Shown: positions 35,404-47,264 of the stretch, piece after piece
Layout: each line of letters opens with the position of its first letter
Position numbering within the stretch: the stretch's first letter is position 1
From: Castanea sativa
Lineage: Eukaryota; Streptophyta; Magnoliopsida; Fagales; Fagaceae
Assembly: GCF_040712315.1 (NCBI RefSeq)
Contig: NC_134019.1
Location: 32,613,373 to 32,677,372 of the forward strand
Length of the DNA: 64,000 bases
Direction: 5' to 3'
Made by a program: the position numbers and the translations under genes
The notes under the pieces: model-generated
The model's database searches: none
Told to the model about the DNA's origin: nothing
Seen by the model: only the letters and a program-made list of their open reading frames with translations

Positions 35404-37665
35404 TTAGAAAATAGGATAAGAATATTTCTCAGCAATGCCTTGGAGATGAGCCCAAAGCTCTATTGGCTTAGACATCATGACCATGTGATCGGATCCTTTG
35501 ATCTCCACCACATCATTGGGTGGATTTCTCTCAATCATCCACAGTTGAAGATCCCTCCTTGCCACCTTATCTTTTTCGGATATGATGTAAACCCGTTTAA
35601 CCGACCCATAATTCTCAGAGGATAGCATTAGCTGCTTTGATAGGTTTTCATCACTAAACAAACGTAGTGGTCTCAACAACAAGGTGGCCAGTGTCAAATC
35701 CTACAACAGTTGTAACATACAATGTTGATATGTTAGTTTCAACAGGAACTTTTGTATTAGTATAATGTATTTTCCATTCTATTTTTGTTTTTAAAAAAAT
35801 GCAATTCTTACCTCAATTGGGCTAAGTTGGAACACATCTGATGCCAAGTACAAGGGCCCGAAGATGAAAGTGGTTGGAGGATTGTTTGGGCCTTGGTCAT
35901 ATGTATAGTGACTGTCAAGCAGAGGGCCTTGTTGGCTAAAAGACTGTAATAATTAGACATCTCAATGTCAAGATGCAAAGAGTAGGTCACTAACAAAAGG
36001 CAATTTAATAGAGTTGATCACTTGAATCTAAAAAAATAAATAAAAAGAGTTGATCACTTGATTCTAAAATTAATATTAAAAAAAGAAAAGAAAAGAAAAG
36101 AAAAAGGAGTTGATCTCTAACAACTATGAATCTCCTATCATAAAAATTATTATTAGACAAAAAGCAGTGTTAAAATGCAAAGAGTAGGTTGCTAACTAAA
36201 AGCAATTTAATAGAGTTTATCACTTGATTCTATAAAAAAAGAGAGAGTTGATCTCTAACAACTATGAATTTTTTATCATGAAATTTATTATTAGACTAAT
36301 CAGTGTCAAAATGCAAAGAGTAGGTTACTAGCAAAAGGCAATTTAATAGAGTTGATCACTTGATTCTTAAAAAGAAAAAAAGAAAAAAAAAAAGAGAGTT
36401 GATCACTAACAACTATGAATTTCCCATCATGAAATTTATTATTAGACAAATCAGTGTCAAAATGCAAAGAGTAAGTCACTAACAAAAGGCAATTTAATAG
36501 AGTTGATCACTTAATTCTCGAAAAAAAAAAAAGGAGTTGGTCACTAAATTTCCTATCATGAAATTTATGATTAAATAAAATTGCAAAGAGTTGGTAGCTA
36601 AAAAAAGGCAGTTTTAATAGAGCTGATCACTTGATTCTCAAAAAAAAAAAAAAAAAAAAAAGAGTTGATTACTATTTTTTTTTTAATTTATATACAAGAG
36701 AGTTGATTACTAACAACTATGAATTTCCTATTATGAAATTTGGACAGGTAAATAATAATATAGTGAAACGTAAATATGGTATAGTAAATCGTATAGCTTT
36801 GTTTGGGTCTATATATAATTATATGACCTATTTTCTTTAGGTAGATTTTATTTATTTATTTAGATGATGGGTAGGCTGAGATGATGGTAAAACCAAGAAG
36901 CCAGAATAGTTTTTTGACCACCCTAAACATTTGGGACAACGCTAGCTTTCATTAGAGCTCATCTTTGGGCCTAAACATTTTACTGCATCTCAAGTCATAG
37001 TTAAAATGTTAACTTGGGCCTGAATCTCAATGGTATAAAAGCTCATGATTTTTTTATTGGATAAGAAAAGCTCGTGAATTTTACTGGAGAGAGATTCAAA
37101 TTGCAAGGGTAAAAGGGTTACAGCCAGCACTTACATACTAGTTACATCTACTAAACCTAATTAATATTGTACTTTACCATTAAAATGAAAAAAAAAAGTG
37201 CATTAAGACAGTGAATACCATTTGATTGAGGGTGGAAATGTTGAGGGTTGGCCCTGGCATTAAGGCAGTGACAAAAACAGCAACAGAGATCTTACTTGGA
37301 AAATATTCCATGGCTTGAGAAATTGCCATGCCACCAAGGCTGTGACTAACAAGGATTACTCTTTCATGAGAAGGAAGAGCTTCCATGAAGTCCCTCAAGG
37401 GCTTGAAATAGTCAAAACTTGATTGGAGATCATTTGCCTGCAATGGATTGATCCCAGAAGCAGCTAAGTCTAGTGCAGTGACATTGTGATCAGAAGATTT
37501 TAGTAGTGTCACAAGCTTGTACCAAGACCAAGCTCCAAGGCATGAACCATGAATTAGCACAAAGTGCTTGCCAGTTCTTGGTGGCTCCTTAGTAGCCTCA
37601 ATTCCAAGAGATGAAAGAATGATCAAAAAAGAAACTAACATGAAATGCTTCTTGCTCAGCTCCAT
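35404..37665 (-). CDS. MES: Methylesterase (MES/SABP2-like alpha/beta hydrolase) with signal peptide, intact, three exons
   Basis: MES enzymes hydrolyse methyl esters of salicylate, jasmonate or IAA; relatives include polyneuridine-aldehyde esterase and hydroxynitrile lyase. Exons 37219-37665, 35812-35943 and 35404-35700 have GT-AG borders, all phase 0, giving 291 aa. Visible: hydrophobic N-terminus (residues 8-22, [15 protein letters not shown]) suggesting secretion or ER entry, unlike cytosolic SABP2; oxyanion motif [15 protein letters not shown] (37-51); nucleophile Ser109 in SHSLGG; Asp237 in SEKDK; His265 in GSDHMVMM. All three catalytic residues are present. Usual MES length is about 260, the excess being the N-terminal extension. 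Intron 1 (1275 bp) contains a minisatellite. A second, broken copy lies at 52444-54056. The substrate cannot be read from sequence. Confidence 0.93.
35976..36640 (-). repeat. Minisatellite in intron 1 of the methylesterase gene
   Basis: Five imperfect copies of a roughly 115-200-bp unit start with 'caaagagt.ggt..ctaac' at about 35976, 36177, 36313, 36464 and 36582, each followed by 'aatttaatagagttgatcac', an A-rich tract and 'aacaactatgaatttcc'. The pseudogene intron (52971-53606) has only about one unit. Confidence 0.8.
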
Positions 37666-37716
37666 ATTATGTGTTTGTTCTTGCTAAGGACACAAATTGT
37701 CATGGGTTTTCTGTAG

Positions 37717-37724
37717 TTATAAAG
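37717..37724 (-). promoter_or_regulatory. TATA box of the methylesterase gene
   Basis: On the minus strand 'ctttataa' lies about 52-59 bp upstream of the ATG, implying a short 5' UTR. The same motif and spacing are kept upstream of the pseudogene copy (about 54107-54114). Confidence 0.55.
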
Positions 37725-38769
37725 AGGTAGGTCTTGATGATGAGCATCTTTCCTAAGGACTCAACATAAACTATGCAATTTGACCATATAAATTTTTTTT
37801 TCCCTTTGTTTGAATTTGACTATGAGATCTCTGATAAGGCTTTTTGAAAATCTTGTCATAAAGAACACCAAGCTGATCACTTGTCAAACATGTTAACAAG
37901 CACAAATGATTAAATATTTTTGATTTCTTTGTGCGGTTCTCCAGTACACAAAATATCATCAATGTATAAAGGGTAGGTTTTGACAATGATTATTCTAATG
38001 GGCTCTTCTAACAAAGAAAGAAAGAAAGAAATTAAAAAAAGAAAAAGGAAAAGAAAAGAGAAACCCATTCTAATAGGCTCACGTTTTCTCAATAAAATAA
38101 AAATATCTTGCAACTTAAAACTTTGACTTTTAGAAAAGATTTTGAAAGTCATAGCAAGCAAGTGCGGCTTCTGGAATCTATTTATTTTTATTCGGCAAAA
38201 ATTACATTTTTGTGGATACATTTTGACTTTGGTTCATATTTTTTATTTTCATAATTTTTAATTTCTGTTTAGAAAAATGTCTTCTATTTTAGTTATTTTC
38301 ATCAGTACCCTAACGGCAGTGACTAACGTGACAGACGAAACTATTAAAATAATAATAAAAAATTTTATTTTGACATTAAAAAATGTCAAATCTACATCAA
38401 AATTAAAAAAATTAATTTATTAATTTTAACTAAATAAAAAAAATTAAAAATAAAAAAAAAACAAAAAATTACATTAATAGGGATGAAAATCTGTCTTGTC
38501 TTGAACAAGAACACAAATCTAAAAATAAGAATACAAAATTAAATTCCAAAAATTACAAACCCAAAAAATAAAAACAATAAACTAAACTATAGATCCACGT
38601 ATAAACACATGCCCAAATTTTTTAGCATTTCCTTGACCTTTCTTGCCCACCAAACACAAAAACACAAACACAAACTGATTTCCAGCGAGAACAAAAACAC
38701 AAACACAGGCCCAGCAACAGATCTTTCTGGTCAACGAAACACAAAAGCAACGAACACAAACCCAGATAG

Positions 38770-39400
38770 AAGCAAACAATTAAAAACAGTTTCATCTAAG
38801 TGTTCTTCTCGTCTTCTTCTTCCTTCTTCTTCTGATATTCGCTCTCAATTCACTCTTTCTTTTTCTCTTTTTCTTTCTCTGTGGAAATTTTTATGGTTGT
38901 TGTTTATTGCGATTTCTGAGATTCCGATCTACCATTGCTGGAAACCATGGGTTCTCCGGTGAGTCCCTCGTGACTCCACTCTCTCCATGCATGATCCGAG
39001 TCACCGTCGTTGCCTCCAGATTTCTCTCCTCTACCATGGCTTTCTTGGAAGGTACTTTTCATTTCCAATCTCTAGGTCTTTTTTAAACTCTTGCTCCCCG
39101 TTTGGTTACCGAGAAAATATTACAACAAAGCAAGTGAAAAAGCAGAACCAAGTTTTTTTGAAAAGATTTTATGTGGTTTTGGATCGGAATAACTTGCGCC
39201 TCGGCTGAGTTAAGCAGAATCTGAGATTAGGAGCTGTATTTTCTTCGCTTTTTTTTTTCTTACACTTTCTTGGTAGCCAGACAGAGGAAATAGCATAATT
39301 GTAACTGGTAGTGTATGCGTATTGAAGTTGAAGCATGTGTAGAGATTGATGCGTACTGATTAAAGTTTCTCTCTACATTTTTTTCTTGTTTCCTAAAGGA
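38770..39400 (+). pseudogene. Captured 5' end of an unknown gene inside the MULE (Pack-MULE-like)
   Basis: The unique interior has a pyrimidine-rich leader ('cttctcgtcttcttcttcct', about 38801-38820), then ATG at 38947 in 'accatgggttctccg' directly followed by 'gtgagt', a good 5' splice site, then T-rich intron-like DNA. This looks like a 5' UTR, the first four codons (MGSP) and the start of intron 1 of a host gene. The parent gene cannot be named from four codons. Confidence 0.45.
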
Positions 39401-40050
39401 TTTGGCGTCTTCAAGTTCGTTTTGCTGGGTTTGTGTTTGTGTTTATGTTCTTGCTGGAAATCAATTTGTGTTTGTATTTTTGTAATTGGTTGACAAGAAT
39501 GGGCAAGAAAATGCTAGAAAATCTGAGCATGTGTTCTCAGCCACATGTGTTCTCAGCCCAGCGTAATACTCTAGAAGATTTCTTTTTGACAATCAGGACA
39601 ATCATAAACATCCCACCATATATGGCCAATGTATATCTGGAGGATGGAGGATTTCATCTATAGTTTATTTTTTTGTTCTTATTTTCTGGGTTTGTGATTT
39701 TTGGATTTTAATTTTGTGTTCTTAGATCTAGTTTGTAGTTTTGTTGTTCTTGTTCAAAACATATTTTGATCTCAATTAATGTAATTTTTGGTTTTTATTT
39801 TTGTTTTTAATTTTTTATTTAGTTAAAATTAATAAATTAATTTTTTTTAATTTAGATGATGACGTGACATTTTTTAATGCCAAAATAAAATTTTTGTATT
39901 ATTATTTTAATAGTTCCGTTTGCCACGAAGGTCAGTGCTGTTAGGGCATTGACGGAAAGGACTAAAATGGAAGGTGTTTTTCTAAACAGTGACTAAAAGT
40001 GGTGAAAATAAAAGATAGGGACCAAAGTGAGAATCGCGTGAAAATGTAAG

Positions 40051-40798
40051 TGTGGGGAGTAAAGGATCCAAGCAGGCATTTGGGCCTTTGGGCTCTAGCA
40101 AGGAGAGCCGAACTGCTCTTGAGCTAAGGATTTGTTAGTACTGCGAATCGGCCCATACGCCGAGGGTCCGAGAATACAGCTGAGGGTGAGTTTCTCCTCG
40201 GACAGATCCAAGGGAACTCAGAGATTCACTACGAAGGTCAAGGTAGAATTTTGGAAAGACTGTTGGTTAAAAGGGGGAAACCCTGAACCTTCTAGATACA
40301 CCGGTGTTAGAAAAATACCAAGAGCAAAGGCTGCCACCTCCACATTAAAGACTCTGCACCTACCTCCCTGGTCGCATTAATGGGGAAGTGACCCCTGAAC
40401 AGTAGAACTGAAACTTCTGGTCACTATTCAAATGCACTAAGAAAAGAAATATCTAGAGGGGTTTGAGCAACACGTGGATAAAGTATCAGGAAATGAAGTA
40501 TTTAAGGGGGGTGAAGGCCAAAGAAGAGGGGGCTGGAAAAAAAGAAAGAAATTAAGAATTGTAATCTTTAAGAAAGAAAGAGAAATAATACAGAGTTAGT
40601 CCTCGGCTTACGTCCGAGGAGGACTTTTTGCAATTATCATTTGTTATTTACAAGTGTTTGCACGCCAAAGCCTGTTATCAAGTTCTCAGTACCTTTAGTC
40701 TAGATTTCAAGCCCACACTCTACAAATTTCATTGTTTAAGGCTCATTGGGCCTGAGCCCATAATTTTCTTTGGGTCCAGGTGCAATTGTGCACTTATA
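40051..40798 (+). repeat. 5' LTR of the Tat element
   Basis: Begins TGTGGGGAGT and ends CACTTATA (3' copy CACTTACA). Contains 'gtatttaagg' (TATA-like, near 40498) and, at 40601-40619, a CCTCGG...CCGAGG stem with a 7-nt loop. Confidence 0.95.
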
Positions 40799-40800
40799 AT

Positions 40801-40816
40801 TGGCGCCGTCTGTGGG
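40801..40816 (+). other. Primer binding site of the Tat element
   Basis: TGGCGCCGTCTGTGGG two bases after the 5' LTR, the PBS usual in plant Tat-type gypsy elements. Confidence 0.85.
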
Positions 40817-40844
40817 AATCTAGTCTGAAAGGAGCTGGGATACT

Positions 40845-42536
40845 ATGGCAGACCTAGGCTCACACCATGCAGAGTCTCAAGGATCACAACCGGAAGATCT
40901 TTTCGAGCGTCTTGAGCGTCGAAGGGATCGTGAGGGAAGTGTCCATACAGAATACCCTAGGGCTAGCCATACTCATGGCGGGGGCAGCGCCACCCACGAG
41001 GACGGTGCTAAAGCCATGCAGAAGGAGATTAATCGTTTGAAAAGAAAGCTACACCGCGCCAGACGTAAGTCTTCACCGTCCTCATCTAATCCTTCTTCAG
41101 CGGAGGTCCGGGGAGGTAGTTACAGCTTGAGGTCATGCTCACCCCCCAGCGCAATGTCCTCTGGTGAGGAGGACGACCCGCCAGCTCGCAGACACAAGAA
41201 ACTTCCTTCTAGGGGCTTGGGGAACGATGCTATGAGTCGGGCGTTGCACTAACTCTCCAAATCTCCATTTTCACGGAGGATTGAGAAAGGGAGGCTTCCC
41301 AGGAGGTTTACCCAGCCCACCTTTACCATCTACAATGGCCGGACTGATCCGGTGGAGCACGTGAGTCACTTTAACCAGAGGATGGTGGTGCACTCTCATA
41401 ACGAGACCCTGATGTGTAAAGTTTTCCCCTCTAGCTTGGGACCTATTGCTATGAGGTGGTTCAACGGCCTTAAATCGAGGTCTGTAGGTTCGTTTGGAGA
41501 GCTTACTAGAGCATTCGCTTCGCGGTTTATCACTTGTAGCAGAGTGCCTCGGCCATTGGACTCGCTGTTATCCATGACCATGAGGGAAGGAGAGATGTTG
41601 AAAGCATATTCCGACCGGTACTGGGAGATGTTTAACGAGATTAATGGTGATTTTGATGAGATGGTGCTTAATACCTTTAAGGTAGGTCTTCCTACTGACC
41701 ACGATTTGAGGAAGTTCTTGACCAAAAAGCCCGTTCGCAGCGTATATCGCCTCATGGACCGTATTGATGAATACAAAAGAGTAGAGGAAGACCAGCAGCA
41801 AGGAAAGGGTAAGGAGAAGGTTATCCCGCAGGAGAGAAGAGATTTCAGGTCGGACAGATACCACAACAACAAGCCGAGGAGAGACTACATAGGGCAGTCC
41901 GGCTCGGCAGTACCTCAGGCCGTGAACACTGTGTTCCGAGAACTAGTACACCAATTATTGGAGAAAGTTCGTAAGGAGCCCTTCTTCAGATGGCCTAGTA
42001 AGATGGCAGGAGACCCCGCGAAGAGGAATCAGAACCTCTTTTGTCAGTACCATCAGGACGTGGGCCACACTACCGAGAACTGTCGGACCTTTTGGAACCA
42101 CTTGGAGCAGCTTGTCAGCGAAGGAAAACTGAAGCAGCACCTGTGTCAACCTAATGGGCAGGGCAGTCAATCTGGCTCAAACAATCAGAAGAATAATCCA
42201 TCTCGGCCGGCATTGGGAACAATTAATGTTATCTTTGCTGCACCTGGCAGGACCGGCTCGGGTCCCACTAGGGTAATGGCGGTTTCCCATTCTCAGGCCG
42301 AAGAGGCAGGCTCTAAGCCGAAGAGGTTGAAGGTGAATTTACCCGTCTTGGGATTTTCGGAGGAGGATAAGGTTGGTACCATTCAACCCCATGACGATGC
42401 TCTGGTAGTCACTCTCAGGATAGGGAATTATGACGTGAAGAGGGTGATGATTGATCAGGGCAGTGGTGCAGATATCATGTACCCTGATTTATTTAAGGGG
42501 CTAATGTTGAAGCTGGAAGAATCTTACTCCTTATGA
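40845..42536 (+). pseudogene. Tat element gag plus start of protease, with one stop
   Basis: The start ATG at 40845 follows a leader of only 46 bp. The N-terminal 130 residues are charged and low-complexity. TAA at 41250-41252 breaks the frame, which resumes unchanged. Retrotrans_gag core around 41352-41800 (FNQRMVVHSH, AMRWFNGLK). Zinc knuckle C-x2-H-x4-H-x4-C in CQYHQDVGHTTENC, the CHHC variant common in this lineage. Retropepsin active site DQGSGADIMYPDLF near the end. A frameshift near 42530 ends this frame (TGA 42534-42536) and the protease continues in the next frame. Confidence 0.88.
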
Positions 42537-45500
42537 CTCACCACTCATAAGCTTTGAAGGAAAGGCCGTTGTGTCGAAGGGACAGATTCGTTTGCCCGTT
42601 CAATCTGGCTCAGAAACGGTTGAGGTGGATTTCATTGTGGTTGACGCGTACTCCTCATATGCAGCCATCCTCGCCAGGCCATGGCTGCACGCTCTGGGAG
42701 CCGTCTCCTTTACCTTGCATGTTAAGGTTAAGTTCCCCTCTGGGGAACATGTTGAAGAGATCCTCGGCAGCCAATCGGTGGCCAGGCAATGCATATTGGC
42801 CGCAGTGCTTCATCAGACAGAAACCGAGTCATCGGCTTTGCTCATCCAAGACTCATAGCAATTAACAGCTCTGGATGCACCCGGAGCGATGACAGGAGAG
42901 GAGGCTGTTTGTGAGGAGTTAGAGAAGTTTTTGATAGCGGATGACCCAGAGAGGTTCTTCCAAGTCGGCATACGTTTGCCGCACCAGGAGAAGATGGAGT
43001 TGTTGGAATTTCTGAAAGGCAATATTGATGTTTTCGCGTGGGACCCTTATGAGGCTCCCGGCGTAGATCCGAGCTTCATTTGTCATCATTTAAATGTCAA
43101 CCCCACCATTGTTCCGAGAAGGCAGCCACCTCGGCGTTCTTCCAAGGAACATTCCGATGCTGTCAAGGAGGAGGTGATCAAACTCAAGAGGGCTGGGGCT
43201 ATTAAAGAGGTTTTCTACCCCGAATGGTTGGCGCATACAGTTGTGGTCAAAAAGAAGAATGGAACGTGGAGAGTGTGTGTGGACTTCACGGATTTGAATA
43301 AGGCCTGCCCCAAGGATTCGTTCCCAATGCCGCGTATTGACCAGCTTGTGGACGCGACTGTCGGACATCCTCGTATGAGTTTTTTGGATGCCTTCCAGGG
43401 TTACCATAAGATTCCATTGGCATTGGAGGATCAAGAGAAGACTGCTTTCATTACTCCAACAGGGACCTACCGCTATAAGGTCATGTCGTTTGGGTTGAAA
43501 AATGCTGGGGCTACCTACCAAAGAATGATGACCAGAATGTTCGAACAACAACTAGGAAAGACCATTGAGGTTTATGTGGATGATATGGTGGTGAAGAGTA
43601 AAACAATACCTTCACACGTTAAAGATTTGGCTGACACCTTCTAGGTGCTAAAAAAGTACAAGTTGCGCCTTAATGCCTCAAAGTGCTCTTTTGGCGTGGG
43701 ATCTAGAAAGTTCTTGGGATATATGATTACTCATAGAGGCATAGAGGTAAACCTAGCGCAGGTTAAGGCTATTCAGGATTTGCAGCCGCCTCGGAACTCA
43801 AAAGAAATCCAGAAATTGACCGAAATGATTGCCGCACTGAACAGATTTATCTCTCGGTCAGCTGACCGATGCCGTCCTTTCTTCCAGTTGTTGAATAAAT
43901 GGAAGGGGTTTCAATGGACCGAGGACTGCGTGTTAGCCTTCCAACAGCTTAAGCAATATCTTTCTCGGCCACCTATATTGTCTCGCCCCGAGGTAGACGA
44001 GGTTTTGTTTGCTTATCTGGCAGTGGCCGTCCATGCGGTCAGCCTGGTCCTTATAAGGGATGAAAGCGGGGTGCAAAGACCGGTCTACTACGTTAGTAAG
44101 TCTTTGAATGAGGCCGATGTGCGCTATCTACTCTTGGAGAAAGCACTTCTGGCCATAGTTCATGCCACGCGGAAGCTTCCTCATTATTTTCAGTCCCACA
44201 CGGTGGTGGTTCTTACCCAGTTGCCTCTCAAGGCGGTGTTACACAGCGCCGATTACTCTAGCAGGGTGGCAAAGTGGGGAACCATTCTGGGAGCCTTTGA
44301 CGTTAAATACAGGCCTCGCACCTTGGTGAAGGGCCAGGTCCTCGCTGACTTGGTGGAAGAGTTTACCGAACCATTGCTAGAAGAAACTCTGAAAGAAGCA
44401 CACATGGATGAAAAATCAGTTGGTGTGATCACAGCCGCAGTACCTCCGACTTGGAAAGTGTATGTGGATGGAGTAGCTAATCAGAGAGGGTCTAGTATTG
44501 GACTTGTCCTGATATCCCCTGAGGGAATTGTCTTTGAAAAGTCTTTGAGACTGGTCTTCTCGGCTACTAATAATGAGGCTGAGTATGAAACAGTCTTGGT
44601 GGGCATGAACATGGTACACAGTATGGGTGGAAAGGAAGTTCATGTGTTTTCGGATTCACAGTTGGTGGTTGGCCAGGTCATGGGGACCATGGAGGTTAGG
44701 GACCCAAGAATGCAAGAATACTTGGCCCAGGTCAAACGTCAGCAAGCTAAATTTGATTCCTTTGTCTTGTCTCACATCTCTAGGAGTGGAAACACCCATG
44801 CAGATTCTTTGGCCATATTAGCCACGTCCTCGGCTCAGTGCTTACTCAGAATTATCCTTGTAGAGGATTTGCTAAAGCCAACTCTTACAGTTGTCAACGC
44901 AGCTCGCATCCATCTAATAAGGCCTGGACCTAGTTGGATTGACCCGGTTATATCTTTTCTTAAGAATGACATCCTTCCTAAGGACAAATCTGAAGCAGAT
45001 AAGATACGTCGAAAGGCACCACGTTTCTGGTTGTTCGAGGATCAGAAACTGTATAAACGATCCTTCTCAGGACCGTACTTATTGTGTGTGCACCCTGAAT
45101 CAACCGAAGCACTTCTGGAAGAACTGCATGAAGGGATTTGTGAGAGCCACACCGGGGGAAGATCCTTAGCCCACAGAGCTCTGACTCAGGGTTATTAGTG
45201 GCCCAATATGCAGAGGGAGGCTCAGGACTATGCCAGGAAATGTGATCAGTGCCAGAGGTTCGCCCCTAATATTCATCAACCTGGAGGGGTTCTCAACCCT
45301 CTCTCCAGTCCTTGGCCTTTCGCACAATGGGGATTGGACATAGTGGGGCCATTTTAGAGGGCTGCAGGAAACAAAAGATGGCTTCTCATGGGAACAGATT
45401 ACTTCACTAAATGGGTTGAGGCCGAGCCCTTAGCAAATATCAGACACGTTGATTCCAAGAAGTTTGTCTGGAAAAACATCCTCACTAGATTCGGTATACC

Positions 45501-46173
45501 ACACACACTTATCTCAGAAAATGGCGTTCAATTCGATAACAAGGCTTTTAGGAAATATTGTGGTGATATGGGCATCATAAATAGATACTCTACCCCAGCT
45601 TATCCTTAAGGAAATGGGCAAGCCGAGGCCGTTAACAAGGTCATAGTCAGTGGGCTCAAGAAAAGGTTGGACGATGCGAAAGGCAGGTGGGTAGAAGAAC
45701 TCCCACATGTTCTCTGGACGTATCGGACTACACCGCGCAGGTCCACGGGAGAAACGTCATTCTCTATGACTTATGGAGCCGAGGCGGTGATACCTCTGGA
45801 ATTAGGTTTTCCCACCCTAAAGACGAGTTCTTTTAGCCTAGAGAATAACGATGGCCTCTTGGAAAAAGGTCTTGATTTAATTGAGGAACGGTGCGAGGCA
45901 GCTATGGTCTAAATGGCTTATTATCAACAGAAGCTTAAACGGGACAATGATGCCCACATGAAACTAAGGCCACTCGCGTTTGGGGATCTTGTACTAAGAA
46001 AAGTTGTGGGCACTTCTAAGAACCCAGCCTGGGGTAAACTAGGACCAAACTGGGAAGGCCCCTATCGCATTGTTTCAGTAGCAGGCATAGGGTCGTATCG
46101 GCTAGCTGACCTAGATGAAAGAATTGTACCACGCCCATGGAATGTAAATAACCTTCGAAGGTATTATTATTAA
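42537..46173 (+). pseudogene. Tat element pol: protease end, RT, two RNase H domains, integrase; multiple stops
   Basis: One frame throughout. RT at about 43180-43620 (VCVDFTDLNKACPKD, VMSFGLKNAGATYQRMM, EVYVDDMVVKSK). A degenerate gypsy RNase H at about 43990-44360 lacks the usual first Asp (AYLAVAVHAVS). Archaeal-type RNase H at about 44455-44840 has YVDG, NNEAEYE, FSDSQ and HADSLA, i.e. a full catalytic set. Integrase: HHCC finger (45130-45260), WGLDIVGPF, SENG where SDNG is usual (second catalytic Asp changed to Glu), GNGQAEAVN. Premature stops: 42856, 43642, 45196, 45355, 45607 and 45910. Natural stop 46171-46173. Confidence 0.9.
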
Positions 46174-46230
46174 TAAAGTGTGCTTTTGTTAGTTAGCAGT
46201 TCAAAGTTATAAATACCTCAGGGGTTTGCA

Positions 46231-46800
46231 GTTACTATTCTTAAGTGTCAAACAAAAACTTGGTTAAATATGGTCCTCGGACCACAAACCTTGTGGAAAT
46301 TGATATCTTATCATTTGTTAAACAGAACCTTAGTTATGCCGGGTCCTCGGACCTTCTACTTTGGGGAAATTAACATTTGAAGTTACTATTCTTAAGTGTC
46401 AAACAGAAACTTGGTTAAATATGGTCCTCGGACCACAAACCTTGTGGAAATTGATATCTTATCATTTGTTAAACAGAACTTTAGTTATGCTGGGTCCTCG
46501 GACCTTCTACTTTGGGGAAATTAACATTTGAAGTTACTATTCTTAAGTGTCAAACAGAAACTTGGTTGAGTATGGTCCTCAGACCACAAACTTTGTGAAA
46601 ATTGATATCCTATCATTTGTTAAACAGAACCTTAGTTATGCCGGGTCCTCGGACCTTCTACTTTGGGGAAATTAACATTTCAAGTTACTATTCTTAAGTA
46701 TCAAACAGAAACTTGGTTAAGTATGGTCCTCGGACCATAAACCTCGTGGAAATTGATATCTTCTCATTTGTTAAACAGCACCTTAGTCACTGTTCTTATT
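46231..46800 (+). repeat. 151-bp tandem array in the Tat element 3' region
   Basis: Units start with 'gttactattcttaag' at 46231, 46382, 46533 and 46684 (exact 151-bp spacing); the last is partial. Each contains two 'ggtcctcgga' blocks. It lies directly after the pol stop and before the antisense gene's 3' end. Confidence 0.9.
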
Positions 46801-47264
46801 CTTATCACACGTTTTGTGGAAATCAGTATCTTACCATTCATTGACTTAGATCTTAAGTTCTATATCTTTAAGTGTTAAACAAATTTTTGTAAGGAATGGC
46901 CCTCGGACCTTACATCCTACTGAAAGTAATGCCTCAGATTACAAAAGTTTAACCATCATATAAGTTTTTTAACTAAGGCATTGTTTAATATCCAAACTAA
47001 GTTAATCTCTGTCAGGTTCTTAAATATTCTACTTTGCAAAGCAAATATGCGCATGGCTGTTTGGAGGTTATAATTGTGCAACTCTTGGAGTTAGATTTGT
47101 TTATTCTGTTCTTCCTTTAACTATGTATTAGTGAGAACTTTCATGACAAGCACAAAAAGAATAAAGTAAAACAAATACGACATGAGTGAAAGTTGAATAA
47201 AATTATTCTTCATTAATTATATACATCATCAAAAAAGGAGTACATGAAAGTCCTATGCTAGGCC

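Noticed and set aside
40132..40380. ORF in the 5' LTR (and its twin at 50368-50616)
   Set aside because: It lies inside LTR sequence; the frame is not linked to gag and not recognisable as protein.
41396..41872. Long antisense ORF opposite gag
   Set aside because: It overlaps clear gag coding sequence, has no family resemblance, and is a shadow of codon structure.
43090..43551. 153-codon antisense ORF opposite reverse transcriptase
   Set aside because: It lies opposite conserved RT motifs; no homology, no splice or promoter signals.
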